Position numbers and translations under genes: made by a program. A stretch of DNA of 64,000 nucleotides from Shouchella xiaoxiensis (lineage in GTDB: Bacteria > Bacillota > Bacilli > Bacillales > Bacillaceae_D): positions 124,001 through 188,000 of the forward strand of contig NZ_JAFBCV010000001.1 of assembly GCF_016907895.1 (NCBI RefSeq). The letters run 5' to 3'. The notes under the pieces were generated by a model. The model was not told the origin of the DNA. It saw only the letters and a list, made by a program, of their open reading frames with translations, and ran no database searches. Shown here piece after piece: positions 25,554-34,010 of the stretch (its first letter is position 1; each line of letters opens with the position of its first letter).

Positions 25554-26450
25554 ATGAATGTAGAAACTGGTATGAATCAAAAAAAAGTGCTCCAGCAATT
25601 AATTGCTGCAAAGCACCTGACAAATGGAAATATCGCAACGCCCGTTCCATCGTTGTTTTTCAGCCGACAAACGGCATCTGACGAGCAAAAGTATGGAATG
25701 ACAACTCCGGCGCTTTGTATCATTGTCCAAGGAGAAAAAGAACTGCGTTTATCTGAAAAACGCTTTCTATATAGTCCACAAGATTATTTGTTTACATCAA
25801 TGCGTCTGCCTGTTGTAGGACGCGTTATAAAGGCATCGGCAGACCAACCATATCTCGCCTTGAAAATAGAAATAACCCCATCAGAATTATATGAGGTCAT
25901 CCAAACAAGTCAGCTTAAGACTGATTCTGCTACAAAACAAGTGGAACGTGGAATATTCGTCAGTCAGCTCGATTCATCTTTACTTGATGCAGTCGCTCGG
26001 TTTGCTCAATTAGTCGAACGTCCGGATGACATTGGAATGCTTGCTCCACTTTATAAAAAAGAAGTAATTTATAAGCTGTTGCAAGGTCCCTACAAAGAAG
26101 TCCTGCAAAAGATTGCAACGGAAGGAACACCAACAAATCAGATTGAAACGGTCATCAATTACGTATCCGTCAATTACCGGGAGCCATTAAAGGTCGATGA
26201 ACTAGCAAAGCAAGCCAATATCAGTACGGCCACGCTTTATCGCCAGTTTAAAGAGGTGACGTCCATGAGTCCGATTCAGTTTCAGAAGCGACTAAGACTG
26301 CACGAAGCCCGGCGCTTATTACTGACGGAAACAATTGGAGTAGCTGATGCAGCCTATGTAGTCGGATACGAAAGCCCTTCCCAGTTTAACCGAGAGTACG
26401 CGCGCATGTTTGGTCTGCCCCCACGTAAAGATACAGCAACCTTGTCATGA
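25554..26450 (+). CDS. AraC-family transcriptional regulator
   Basis: 298 residues from ATG 25554 after AGAGGTG. The N-terminal AraC_N-type domain (about 15-165) has TPALCIIVQGEKELRLSEKR and DYLFTSMRLPVVGRV. The C-terminal double helix-turn-helix (about 195-295) has VDELAKQANISTATLYRQFK and VADAAYVVGYESPSQFNREY. It matches the YqhC-like subgroup, which often regulates a neighbouring reductase or transporter. The divergent MFS gene is the obvious candidate target. Confidence 0.85.
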   Translation: MNVETGMNQKKVLQQLIAAKHLTNGNIATPVPSLFFSRQTASDEQKYGMTTPALCIIVQGEKELRLSEKRFLYSPQDYLFTSMRLPVVGRVIKASADQPYLALKIEITPSELYEVIQTSQLKTDSATKQVERGIFVSQLDSSLLDAVARFAQLVERPDDIGMLAPLYKKEVIYKLLQGPYKEVLQKIATEGTPTNQIETVINYVSVNYREPLKVDELAKQANISTATLYRQFKEVTSMSPIQFQKRLRLHEARRLLLTETIGVADAAYVVGYESPSQFNREYARMFGLPPRKDTATLS

Positions 26451-26451
26451 T

Positions 26452-26580
26452 GTAGAGTTGGACAAAAAGTTGAGTTCTACTCGAACCACGCAGATTTCAA
26501 AGGTACGGAATCTGTGTGGAAAACGACCACAACAAAGTCTCCAGACTCCCACTAGCCCATAAGAATCCTAGGTTTCTCTC
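26452..26580. repeat. possible worn copy of the dispersed repeat
   Basis: It begins GAGTTGGACAAAAAG (26455-26469), similar to the GAGGTTAGGACATAACG edge at 2024, and later has GTGGAAAACGACCAC and AAAGTCTCCAGACTCCCACT, comparable with TGGAAAATCACCACTCCAGA and following bases at 2140-2190. The match is partial, so this is a tentative relic. Confidence 0.3.
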
Positions 26581-26630
26581 ACGCTTTCAATCAGATGTGT
26601 TGCGCCACAGGCTGACATGCTAATCACCTT

Positions 26631-27098
26631 TTATGCAAATGAGCGAATCAATAAATCACAGTTCACTGGATTAATCCCAATCTCCCGCGACCAAACGGAC
26701 AGCTGCCCAATATGGTGGACTTCATGGGTCACAATGTGCTGAAGGACTTTTTTATATGTAAATGTATACTCTTCGTTTTTGCCTGATATTGTCACGGTTT
26801 TGTTGTGATAATCCCCGCTCTGCCTTTCCAAAAAGGTTTCCGTAATTTTCTTAGTGTATGCGGAATAGGCTTTGACCTCGTCTAAGTTTGTCATCGTTTC
26901 TTTCTGAGGATAGCGATTTGTTTCGCCAAGCAAATGATTCATCCACAGCAGTTCACAATCAATGATGTGAATCAGATTCTTCACTATACCGCCCATTCCT
27001 CCGGTTCGCGTCTTGTTCAATTCTTCTACGTTTACTGATTCACACCAGTTAAACCAGTCTTCTCTCACTTGCCAATTGTAATGAAACAAATCTAGCAT
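26631..27098 (-). CDS. DinB-family protein (putative metal-dependent thiol-type transferase)
   Basis: 155 residues with the DinB/YfiT four-helix pattern. Candidate metal ligands are the His in NLIHIIDCE near residue 44 and the two His in VTHEVHHIGQ near 127-131. DinB proteins in Firmicutes include bacillithiol-dependent transferases. Ribosome binding site AAAGGAGAAAG before ATG 27098. Function is only known at family level. Confidence 0.8.
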   Translation of the reverse strand: MLDLFHYNWQVREDWFNWCESVNVEELNKTRTGGMGGIVKNLIHIIDCELLWMNHLLGETNRYPQKETMTNLDEVKAYSAYTKKITETFLERQSGDYHNKTVTISGKNEEYTFTYKKVLQHIVTHEVHHIGQLSVWSREIGINPVNCDLLIRSFA

Positions 27099-27164
27099 CC
27101 GCTTTCTCCTTTAATTGGTTTTACTCTATTGTAAGATGTAATCAAATGAAATTGAAGACGCATA

Positions 27165-27299
27165 TTAGACTGTTTTCTTAAAGACAAAAACGACGATGCT
27201 CTTAATGATAATGACTAGAAGCATGATCGGGACAATACCAAAAGCAAGTAAGAGTGGAATCATAACCGCTGTTGAACCATTGATAACACTAAAAACAAT
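27165..27299 (-). CDS. putative 44-residue membrane protein with an ATT start
   Basis: On the reverse strand a full AAGGAGG is followed 6 bases later by ATT (27299), not ATG, then GTTTTTAGTG. The frame encodes two hydrophobic helices (AVMIPLLLAFGIVPIMLLVI then IIKSIVVFVF) and a basic end KKTV, stopping at 27165. No ATG or GTG lies at the right spacing. ATT is a rare but real start (as in infC). A mutated ATG start is equally possible. From 27300 to 27586 I see only the leader of the transporter gene. Confidence 0.35.
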   Translation of the reverse strand: MVFSVINGSTAVMIPLLLAFGIVPIMLLVIIIKSIVVFVFKKTV

Positions 27300-27586
27300 A
27301 GGTACCCTCCTTACAAAAAAGTATGCTAATCAGGGTGGAGTGAACGATAAGTAGGACGTCCAAACAGAAACAATTCAATGATAACGAACGCTTAGCAAAT
27401 TACCCGGAAAAACTAGCCGTAGCCTGCTCGTTATTATCAATTAATTGCGACTATTTACCTAAAGGTTTTGTCAGATTATTTAACATATTATATGCCAAAT
27501 GACTCTTTTCTCTTTCATTTTAGAAGTATATGATTAACACTATCTTTTCTACTAGCAAGTAAGACATACCTTTAGGAGGTACGAAA

Positions 27587-29050
27587 GTGCAATCATTCTT
27601 AGAAGCTATAAATGGTATTTTATGGAGTACTCCAGTTATTTACTCATTACTTGGTGTCGGACTTATTTTCTCAATATTAACTCGATTTCTACAGGTTAGG
27701 CATATTAAGGATATCTTTAAGCTTATGTTTACTGGAAAAAAATCAGATACTGGAATTTCCTCCTTCCAAGCGTTATCGCTAGCGTTAGCTGGTCGGGTTG
27801 GGACAGGTAATATCGCCGGGGTTGCTTCCGCTATTTACTTTGGTGGACCGGGGGCGGTGTTCTGGATGTGGGCAATTGCCTTCTTAGGTGCTTCAAGTGC
27901 CTTCATTGAATCAACGCTCGCTCAAGTATACAAAACTAAGCAAGGCGGCCAGTATCGTGGGGGACCTGCTTATTATATTGAGAAAGGGCTTGGTCAGAAA
28001 TGGTTTGGAATTGTTTTTGCGATTGCGGCACTTCTGGCAATGTCTCTGTTAATGCCGGGGGTGCAGGCAAATGCGATTTCGGCTGCGATGACGGAAGCTT
28101 TCTCTATTCCTAATTGGGTTACTGGTCTATTTCTTGTTCTTGTTCTTGGTGCAATTATTCTTGGCGGAATTAAATGGATTGCCAATACGGCCTCTTTTAT
28201 TGTCCCATTCATGGCAATTGCCTATATGATTATGGCGATTATTATTATTGGGATGAATATTAGCCTGATCCCTGAAACAATCGCGCTCATTTTTAGCAGT
28301 GCGTTTGGAATGGACTCGATTTTTGGTGGCTTACTAGGTAGCGCAATTGCCTGGGGCGTTATGCGAGGTGTCTACTCCAATGAAGCCGGGCAAGGTACAG
28401 GTGCTCATGCGGCCGGGGCAGCGGAAGTATCGCATCCGACAAAGCAGGGACTTGTTCAAGCGGGCTCGGTTTATATTGATACGCTGCTTGTCTGTTCAGC
28501 GACAGCCTTCATGATTCTGTTCACAGGTATGTACAATACGCAAGGATTAAATGAAGGCGATGCTGACATAGTCAATGCACTGCCGGCAATACCGGAACCT
28601 GGTCCTGAATACACTCAGGCGGCGATCAATAGCATCTTTCCTGCATTTGGAACAGGCTTTGTCGCAATTGCTCTTTTATTCTTTGCTTTTACAACAATCA
28701 TGGCCTACTACTATATCGCGGAAACAAATGTTGCCTATTTAATGCGAGGCAAGAAAGCAGCAGTACCGATGTTCATCATTAAGCTTGTTCTACTCGGAGC
28801 GACTATGTTTGGAACGATGAGGACAGCAAATAATGCTTGGCTCTTAGGTGATATTGGACTCGGATTAATGGTATGGGTGAACGTTATTGCGATTGTTCTG
28901 CTCGCCAAGCCAGCGCTACAATGTTTGAAAGACTACGAAGCTCAGAAAGCGCAGGGGCTTGATCCTGTCTTTGATCCGAAGAAACTAGGTATTAAAAATG
29001 CCACGTTCTGGGAAACATATGAAGATCCAGCGAAGAGAAAGAGTGTCTAA
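27587..29050 (+). CDS. AGCS-family sodium:amino acid (alanine/glycine) symporter
   Basis: 487 residues starting at GTG 27587 after TAGGAGG. About 11 transmembrane helices and AGCS signatures: LALAGRVGTGNIAGVASAIY, GGPGAVFWMWAIAFLGASSA near residue 90, and GVYSNEAGQGTGAHAAGAAE near 265. The family imports alanine or glycine with sodium. It is a single gene ended by a strong terminator. The exact amino acid is not fixed by sequence. Confidence 0.88.
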   Translation: MQSFLEAINGILWSTPVIYSLLGVGLIFSILTRFLQVRHIKDIFKLMFTGKKSDTGISSFQALSLALAGRVGTGNIAGVASAIYFGGPGAVFWMWAIAFLGASSAFIESTLAQVYKTKQGGQYRGGPAYYIEKGLGQKWFGIVFAIAALLAMSLLMPGVQANAISAAMTEAFSIPNWVTGLFLVLVLGAIILGGIKWIANTASFIVPFMAIAYMIMAIIIIGMNISLIPETIALIFSSAFGMDSIFGGLLGSAIAWGVMRGVYSNEAGQGTGAHAAGAAEVSHPTKQGLVQAGSVYIDTLLVCSATAFMILFTGMYNTQGLNEGDADIVNALPAIPEPGPEYTQAAINSIFPAFGTGFVAIALLFFAFTTIMAYYYIAETNVAYLMRGKKAAVPMFIIKLVLLGATMFGTMRTANNAWLLGDIGLGLMVWVNVIAIVLLAKPALQCLKDYEAQKAQGLDPVFDPKKLGIKNATFWETYEDPAKRKSV

Positions 29051-29056
29051 TGATTG

Positions 29057-29093
29057 AAGGAAGCCTGCCGTGTGCAGGCTTCCTTTTTTTTGT
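29057..29093 (+). terminator. intrinsic terminator of the AGCS gene
   Basis: AAGGAAGCCTGC (29057-29068), loop CGTGT, GCAGGCTTCCTT (29074-29085), then eight T. Confidence 0.88.
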
Positions 29094-29156
29094 ATGAATG
29101 GAAATGGGATAATTTATTAAGGAATTATTCTGTTAAAATTAAAATGAGAGGAAGTG

Positions 29157-29654
29157 ATGAAGATGACCTCAAGAATAGTTAATTGGGATGGAGAAGTTCA
29201 TTTAACGTGGTTCGAGACAAACCAACCGCCGCTGCAAATTGAACATGTAACGAGTGTACATGGCTTTTGTTTTGATGGGGCTACAATATTGCTGGTGGAT
29301 TTAGATAAGCGAGGCTGGGATTTTCCAGGTGGGCATGTTGAGGCAGGTGAACGTCCAGAAGAAAGCTTTGCGCGAGAAGCGATGGAGGAAGGGTATGTTG
29401 AAGGTGATTCCTCGCTTTTAGGTTACATTATTGTCGACCATAGCCGCAATGCAAACTGGAATGAAAAAAGCGTGTATCCGCAAATCGGCTATCAACTATT
29501 CTATAAGATGAACATCACTAAGGTGCATCCTTTTCTGGGGGAGTTTGAATCGTCAAGACGCTTATTTATTTCACCGGATCAAGTGAATCAATTCTATGAT
29601 GGTTGGCATGAACTGTATCACGAGATGATAACATGCGCGACTAAGGATAAGTGA
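29157..29654 (+). CDS. Nudix hydrolase
   Basis: About 165 residues. The Nudix box GGHVEAGERPEESFAREAME continues to EEG near residues 63-84 and supplies the metal-binding glutamates; ATILLVDLDKRGWDFPGG precedes it. Nudix enzymes hydrolyse nucleoside diphosphates linked to another moiety. ATG 29157 is used; ATG 29163 is also spaced acceptably from GAGGAAG. The acetyltransferase gene follows 9 bases later, so the two are probably co-transcribed. Confidence 0.82.
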   Translation: MKMTSRIVNWDGEVHLTWFETNQPPLQIEHVTSVHGFCFDGATILLVDLDKRGWDFPGGHVEAGERPEESFAREAMEEGYVEGDSSLLGYIIVDHSRNANWNEKSVYPQIGYQLFYKMNITKVHPFLGEFESSRRLFISPDQVNQFYDGWHELYHEMITCATKDK

Positions 29655-29663
29655 GGGAAACGA

Positions 29664-30113
29664 ATGATTATTAGAAGATACGAGCAAAAGGATGAAAAAC
29701 ATGTAATAGAGTTAGCTAAACGCTTTGATGGAGTCTCCTATATGAATTATCGAGATCAAGCTAAGATGGAAGCAAAACAACGTGATTTAGCGTTAAAAGC
29801 GGTTAATGAGAATACGGAAAACATCTTTGTCGCAGAAGATCAGGGAGAATTGTCTGGCTACATTGAACTAACGATTCAAGAAGACTATTTTACAAAAAAG
29901 AGACAGGCTTATATCTCAGCGATCTCGGTAGCGTCTCATGGTGAGGGAAAAGGCGTCGGCAAAGCTCTGATGAAACAAGCAGAGGAGTGGGCTCAGAGCC
30001 ACGGCTTAACGGAAGTGATACTGGATGTATTTAAAAACAATGAGAGAGCGATTGGACTTTATGAACATTTAGGTTATCAACAAGAGGTTGTTAAGATGGT
30101 TAAGGAATTATGA
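29664..30113 (+). CDS. GNAT N-acetyltransferase
   Basis: 149 residues, opening MIIRRYEQKDEKHVIELAKR, with the acetyl-CoA loop SHGEGKGVGKALMKQAEEWA near residue 95 and NNERAIGLYEHLGYQ. Substrate unknown. It lies between a Nudix gene and a hydrolase gene in one short unit. Confidence 0.8.
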   Translation: MIIRRYEQKDEKHVIELAKRFDGVSYMNYRDQAKMEAKQRDLALKAVNENTENIFVAEDQGELSGYIELTIQEDYFTKKRQAYISAISVASHGEGKGVGKALMKQAEEWAQSHGLTEVILDVFKNNERAIGLYEHLGYQQEVVKMVKEL

Positions 30114-30141
30114 GATTCTAGAACTAGAAGAGGTGGAAAGC

Positions 30142-31011
30142 ATGTGGAAAAGAGAGCTGGTTCAAACTGATAGAGGTGTGTTTGAAGTATTTAGAAAAGG
30201 AAAAGGCACACCACTTTGCGTGACGCATTATTATTCAACATTCAATGAAAGCGGAGATTATTTCGCGGATGTTTTCACTAAATCACATTCAGTTATTCTC
30301 ATTAATTTGCGAGAAAGTGGATACTCAGAACAAGCAAAGGAACCTCATCAACTGAGTTTCATTGAAACGGTTTTAGACATAGAAGGTATCCGCCAAGCTT
30401 TAGGGTATGAAAAATGGAGTTTTGCTGGTCACTCAACCGGAGGAATGCTTGGTTTAGTATATGGCATTCACTTTTCTGAATCACTGGTGTATACGATTAT
30501 CGTCGGAGCAGCTGCTCGAGATTATCAGACATTCTCTGTCAATTGTATCTACTATAACCAGCACCCGTTATTTGAAACGATGCAGACACTCCTTCAAGTA
30601 GTAGCTGACCCGACTAGAACAGAGGAGGAGAAAGAATCTTTCAAAATTGAACGAACAAAACTCTCATTGTATCAACCAAGCAACTATCTTTCCTATTTTA
30701 ATAAATCGATTCGTAAAAGAATAAATCCAATTCGCTTAGCTTTTCTCAGTAGGGAAATGACTGTATTTGATCTGACAAGGAAGCTGTCACTAATTGAAAT
30801 TCCTTCATTAATCGTGTGCGGCGAGCACGATGTTCAGTGTCCCGTTGAGTATTCAATTGAAATGGCAGAAGCAATCGTTGCTTCTAAGCTTGTTATTTTT
30901 GAGAAAAGTAACCATTATCCGTTCCTTGAAGAGGCAGAGAAATTTGAACAAGAAGTACATACATTCATTAGAGAAGTTAATCTTACAGGTCAGCCTAAAA
31001 TTCAATTATAA
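30142..31011 (+). CDS. alpha/beta hydrolase (prolyl aminopeptidase-like)
   Basis: 289 residues from ATG 30142 after AGAGGTGG; the longer frame from 30088 overlaps the preceding gene and lacks a ribosome binding site. The nucleophile elbow is GHSTGGM near residue 111, the acid lies in CGEHDVQCP near 235, and the His in KSNHYPFLE near 264. Motifs LINLRESGYSEQA resemble proline iminopeptidases. Peptidase versus esterase activity cannot be told from sequence. Confidence 0.8.
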   Translation: MWKRELVQTDRGVFEVFRKGKGTPLCVTHYYSTFNESGDYFADVFTKSHSVILINLRESGYSEQAKEPHQLSFIETVLDIEGIRQALGYEKWSFAGHSTGGMLGLVYGIHFSESLVYTIIVGAAARDYQTFSVNCIYYNQHPLFETMQTLLQVVADPTRTEEEKESFKIERTKLSLYQPSNYLSYFNKSIRKRINPIRLAFLSREMTVFDLTRKLSLIEIPSLIVCGEHDVQCPVEYSIEMAEAIVASKLVIFEKSNHYPFLEEAEKFEQEVHTFIREVNLTGQPKIQL

Positions 31012-31167
31012 TTATTTTACCACTTTCACAAAAAATGAGACTGTTAGAAAAATAAGATAGTCTATTTTCAAACTTTGATTTATAATGAAAAAACAGAATG
31101 AAAACAAAGCGCAAAACATACGTTAATCGGAAACCAATGATTCGCTGTTCTTGTGCTTGCTTAATTA

Positions 31168-31182
31168 TGTGAATTGTTCACA
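31168..31182. promoter_or_regulatory. candidate operator upstream of pnuC
   Basis: TGTGAATTGTTCACA, a perfect 15-bp inverted repeat with a 3-base centre, 106 bases before the pnuC start. A half-site-like TATGTGAAATAA follows near 31239. It could bind a regulator of NAD salvage genes; the regulator is unknown. Confidence 0.4.
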
Positions 31183-31287
31183 ATCTACCTGTGTGAAGGA
31201 GGAAGGTTTTCATCAAATTAAATCGACATTGCCAAAGTATGTGAAATAAGTAACAAACAAAATCAGATTGAAAGAAGGCGTAAGCTC

Positions 31288-31986
31288 ATGTTTACTGGCT
31301 GGACGATGTTTGAGAAGATTTGGTTGATTACGTTTACAGGGATTACGGTTTATCTCTTTTTTGCATGGCAGGATTCATTAATTGGATTGATTTCTTCCAT
31401 CTCAGGGATGTTGTGTGTGGTGTTAGTCGCAAAGGGGAAGGTGTCGAATTACTATTTTGGAATGGTTCAAACGAGCACGTATGCGTATATTGCCTATACA
31501 TATAGTTTGTATGGAGAGTCGATGTTAAATGCGCTCTTCTACCTACCAATTCAATTTATTGGTATCTATTTATGGCGCAAGAATCGTACAGCGAACAGCG
31601 TCAGCGGCGAAGACGTCAGCGTGAAGAAACTGACAAAGTCCGGCTGGCTCTACGTTGCCTTAATTGCTGTGGCGGCATCGCTTCTTTATGCGGAAATATT
31701 AGCGGCGATTGGTGGTCAGCAAGTGCGGATCGACTCAGTTGCTGTCGTCTTGTCCATCATTGCCCAAATCTTGATGCTCAAACGTTACGCAGAACAGTGG
31801 GTGCTGTGGATTGTTGTAAATGCATTAACCATTACGCTGTGGATCATTGTTTTAGTTGAGACAGGTGGAAACGATTGGTCAATGCTCGTGATGTGGACGG
31901 CGTTTTTATTTAACAGCATTTATGGCTATCTAAATTGGTTAAAGCTGGCGAAGAAGCAAGGTGAGAAGAAGCAGGAAGTTGCGTAG
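31288..31986 (+). CDS. pnuC: nicotinamide riboside transporter PnuC
   Basis: 232 residues with seven hydrophobic segments, including GMLCVVLVAKGKVSNYYFGM and the PnuC-type NALFYLPIQFIGIYLWRKN near residue 75. PnuC imports nicotinamide riboside by facilitated diffusion, trapped inside by phosphorylation. The NadR-like kinase gene starts 22 bases downstream, which gives a complete uptake-plus-salvage pair. Start ATG 31288 follows AAAGAAGG. Confidence 0.88.
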   Translation: MFTGWTMFEKIWLITFTGITVYLFFAWQDSLIGLISSISGMLCVVLVAKGKVSNYYFGMVQTSTYAYIAYTYSLYGESMLNALFYLPIQFIGIYLWRKNRTANSVSGEDVSVKKLTKSGWLYVALIAVAASLLYAEILAAIGGQQVRIDSVAVVLSIIAQILMLKRYAEQWVLWIVVNALTITLWIIVLVETGGNDWSMLVMWTAFLFNSIYGYLNWLKLAKKQGEKKQEVA

Positions 31987-32007
31987 GTCAAAGAGGGAGG
32001 AATCCAA

Positions 32008-33048
32008 ATGAGTATAGGGAGAGTGGGGATGTTTGGTGGGAAATTCTTACCGTTTCCCCATCTTGGTCATGTGTACGCGATGATTCAAGCATCAACAATG
32101 GTCGATGAGCTTCACGTTATCGTTTCGCATGACGCTGCTTTTGAAGAAGCGCTTTGTACCGGAGGAAAAACGAGATTTGAAAGCGCTACAATGCGTTTAC
32201 GCTGGTGGACGCAATTGACGAAAGACCTGCCTCATGTGCAGGTGCATGCTGTCTATGAAGAGCAGACTGGCGCCTTTTCTGACTGGGAAAGGGGCAGAGA
32301 CGGTATTCTTAAGGCAATCGGAAAAGAGATTGATGTTGTCTTTAGTTCCGAGCATGCTTATACACCGATTTTTTCAAAACTATACCCTCAGGCTAAGCAC
32401 ATTATTATTGACGCCAAGCGAGAACAGTATGCGATATCGGGCACCAAAATTCGAAATGAAGGCGTCATGAAGCACTGGGCGATGATTCCGAAAGTGGTTC
32501 AACCCCACTATGCGAAAAAAGTCGTTGTTGTCGGTACGGAAAGCTGCGGTAAATCAACGCTGGTGAAAAACTTAGCAACTTTGTATAACACAACCTATGT
32601 CGAAGAATATGGGAGAACCTTTTATGAGAAGCTCGGTGGGTGCGAAGGAATTACAATAAAAAGCGACTACGCGGAGATTGCGTTTGAGCATAAGTATCAT
32701 GAAAAAATGGAGCTGCAAAAAGCAAACAAAGTGTTGTTTATTGATACAGAAGCAATCGTTACGCAGTATTTTTCACAAGCGTATCTCGATCAAACTCAGC
32801 CGATCCTTGGGGCGATTAGTAAGATTCAGCACTATGATCTGTGGTTGTTTTTAGAACCAGATGTGACTTGGGTTGATGATGGGACAAGGTCGTTTGGTGC
32901 AGATAATATCCGCGAGCAAAATAACAACTTGCTGAAGGAGCTTCTTGCGAAGAATAAGATCGAGTACAAAGTGATAAAGGGAGATTTTCAAACCCGCTTA
33001 AATGAAGCAATGACGCATGTAGATGCGTTGGTGACAGAGGAGAATTAA
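32008..33048 (+). CDS. nadR: NadR-like NMN adenylyltransferase / ribosylnicotinamide kinase
   Basis: 346 residues with two enzyme domains. Residues 1-155 are the nucleotidyltransferase (FGGKFLPFPHLGHVYAM with the HxGH-type motif, and ISGTKIRNE). Residues 165-340 are the P-loop kinase (VVGTESCGKSTLVKNLA, then EEYGRTFYE and FIDTEA). There is no N-terminal helix-turn-helix repressor domain as in enterobacterial NadR. It turns nicotinamide riboside into NMN and then NAD, acting with PnuC directly upstream. Confidence 0.88.
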   Translation: MSIGRVGMFGGKFLPFPHLGHVYAMIQASTMVDELHVIVSHDAAFEEALCTGGKTRFESATMRLRWWTQLTKDLPHVQVHAVYEEQTGAFSDWERGRDGILKAIGKEIDVVFSSEHAYTPIFSKLYPQAKHIIIDAKREQYAISGTKIRNEGVMKHWAMIPKVVQPHYAKKVVVVGTESCGKSTLVKNLATLYNTTYVEEYGRTFYEKLGGCEGITIKSDYAEIAFEHKYHEKMELQKANKVLFIDTEAIVTQYFSQAYLDQTQPILGAISKIQHYDLWLFLEPDVTWVDDGTRSFGADNIREQNNNLLKELLAKNKIEYKVIKGDFQTRLNEAMTHVDALVTEEN

Positions 33049-33049
33049 C

Positions 33050-33943
33050 ATGGCGGCTTTAATGAAAAATGCGCTTCGCTTTATGCAACCAAAATCGAAA
33101 CGGAAGGGTGTGTCCTTAGCCGATATTAAGCGAGGAGAAAAGACGTTAGGTGCGCTTTTTCCCGACGAGTACAAAGCGCTTTTCCTTATGACAAATGGAG
33201 GGATAGTGGGGGATTGGACGTTACTGCCGCTGGCAAGTTGTGAAAAGACAACCGCTATCGATGTCATTACTTATCAACGTGAAATGCGCCCAGAAGGGAT
33301 ACCTAATGATCTGATTGTTATTGGCACAAGCCAAAGTGGGGAGTTCCTCTGCTATCGCGTGAGGAAGCGCTTTATGCAAGAATTAGTCTTTATTTGGAAC
33401 GAGAAGACTGGAAAAACGGATTGTTCAGCACTGACATTAGAACAATTCTTTGATTGGTATGCAGCAAAGCACAAGACGAAGGAGAAGTTAGGAACATTTC
33501 CGGTAACGGGCACAAAGCTGCTTGTGACCGATGCAATAGACGGGATGAAAGAAGAAGATGGGAACATGGTTTTTACCAATGTAAAAGCTGGAGACTGGAC
33601 GGCATCGCTAGCCTACATGGAAGATCAAACGGTTAAACACGTAACTGTTTTTTATGGGAAAAAGCTCTCAAGTGGGAAATGGCATGAATTTAATAAACCA
33701 ATTGTCGTTGATTCTGCATTAGTTGGTATGTTTGATTATGATGCTTATCAGAAAGTAGATGACGCTGTTCATGAAAAGATGTTTAACTCTGATGAGCAAG
33801 CTTGGCTTATGCCAGAAGGTGTTGTAGCACTATCCGGATACGGCGATGGTATATATACGATTCAGCTTAAATACAATGTCGCTAAACAGCTTGTAGGATT
33901 GAAAATAGATTTTGCTGAAACAGAAGGAGAATACTGGGAATAA
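33050..33943 (+). CDS. SMI1/KNR4-family protein with extra C-terminal domain
   Basis: 297 residues. The N-terminal half (about 15-140) has a SMI1/KNR4 pattern, with GVSLADIKRGEKTLGALFPD, FLMTNGG and FFDWY. The C-terminal half (about 155-297) contains MPEGVVALSGYGDGIYTIQL and resembles DUF4241-type domains, though I am unsure. SMI1 proteins are often immunity proteins of contact toxins or housekeeping partners. It starts 2 bases after the nadR stop and has GAGGAGAAT as ribosome binding site, yet a link to NAD salvage is not evident. Confidence 0.65.
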   Translation: MAALMKNALRFMQPKSKRKGVSLADIKRGEKTLGALFPDEYKALFLMTNGGIVGDWTLLPLASCEKTTAIDVITYQREMRPEGIPNDLIVIGTSQSGEFLCYRVRKRFMQELVFIWNEKTGKTDCSALTLEQFFDWYAAKHKTKEKLGTFPVTGTKLLVTDAIDGMKEEDGNMVFTNVKAGDWTASLAYMEDQTVKHVTVFYGKKLSSGKWHEFNKPIVVDSALVGMFDYDAYQKVDDAVHEKMFNSDEQAWLMPEGVVALSGYGDGIYTIQLKYNVAKQLVGLKIDFAETEGEYWE

Positions 33944-33950
33944 AGTTATC

Positions 33951-33984
33951 TTTGTTTTGTTACGATTGCTATTATAATAGCAAT
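33951..33984 (+). promoter_or_regulatory. sigma-A promoter overlapped by a 20-bp palindrome
   Basis: TATAAT at 33973-33978 with a weak -35 (TTTGTT, 33951-33956; 16-base spacer). The -10 lies in the centre of ATTGCTATTATAATAGCAAT (33965-33984), a perfect palindrome, so a dimeric repressor bound there would block transcription of the kinase gene at 34011. Confidence 0.5.
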
Positions 33985-34010
33985 AACAGTAGCTAGAAAG
34001 GAGGGGCTTT

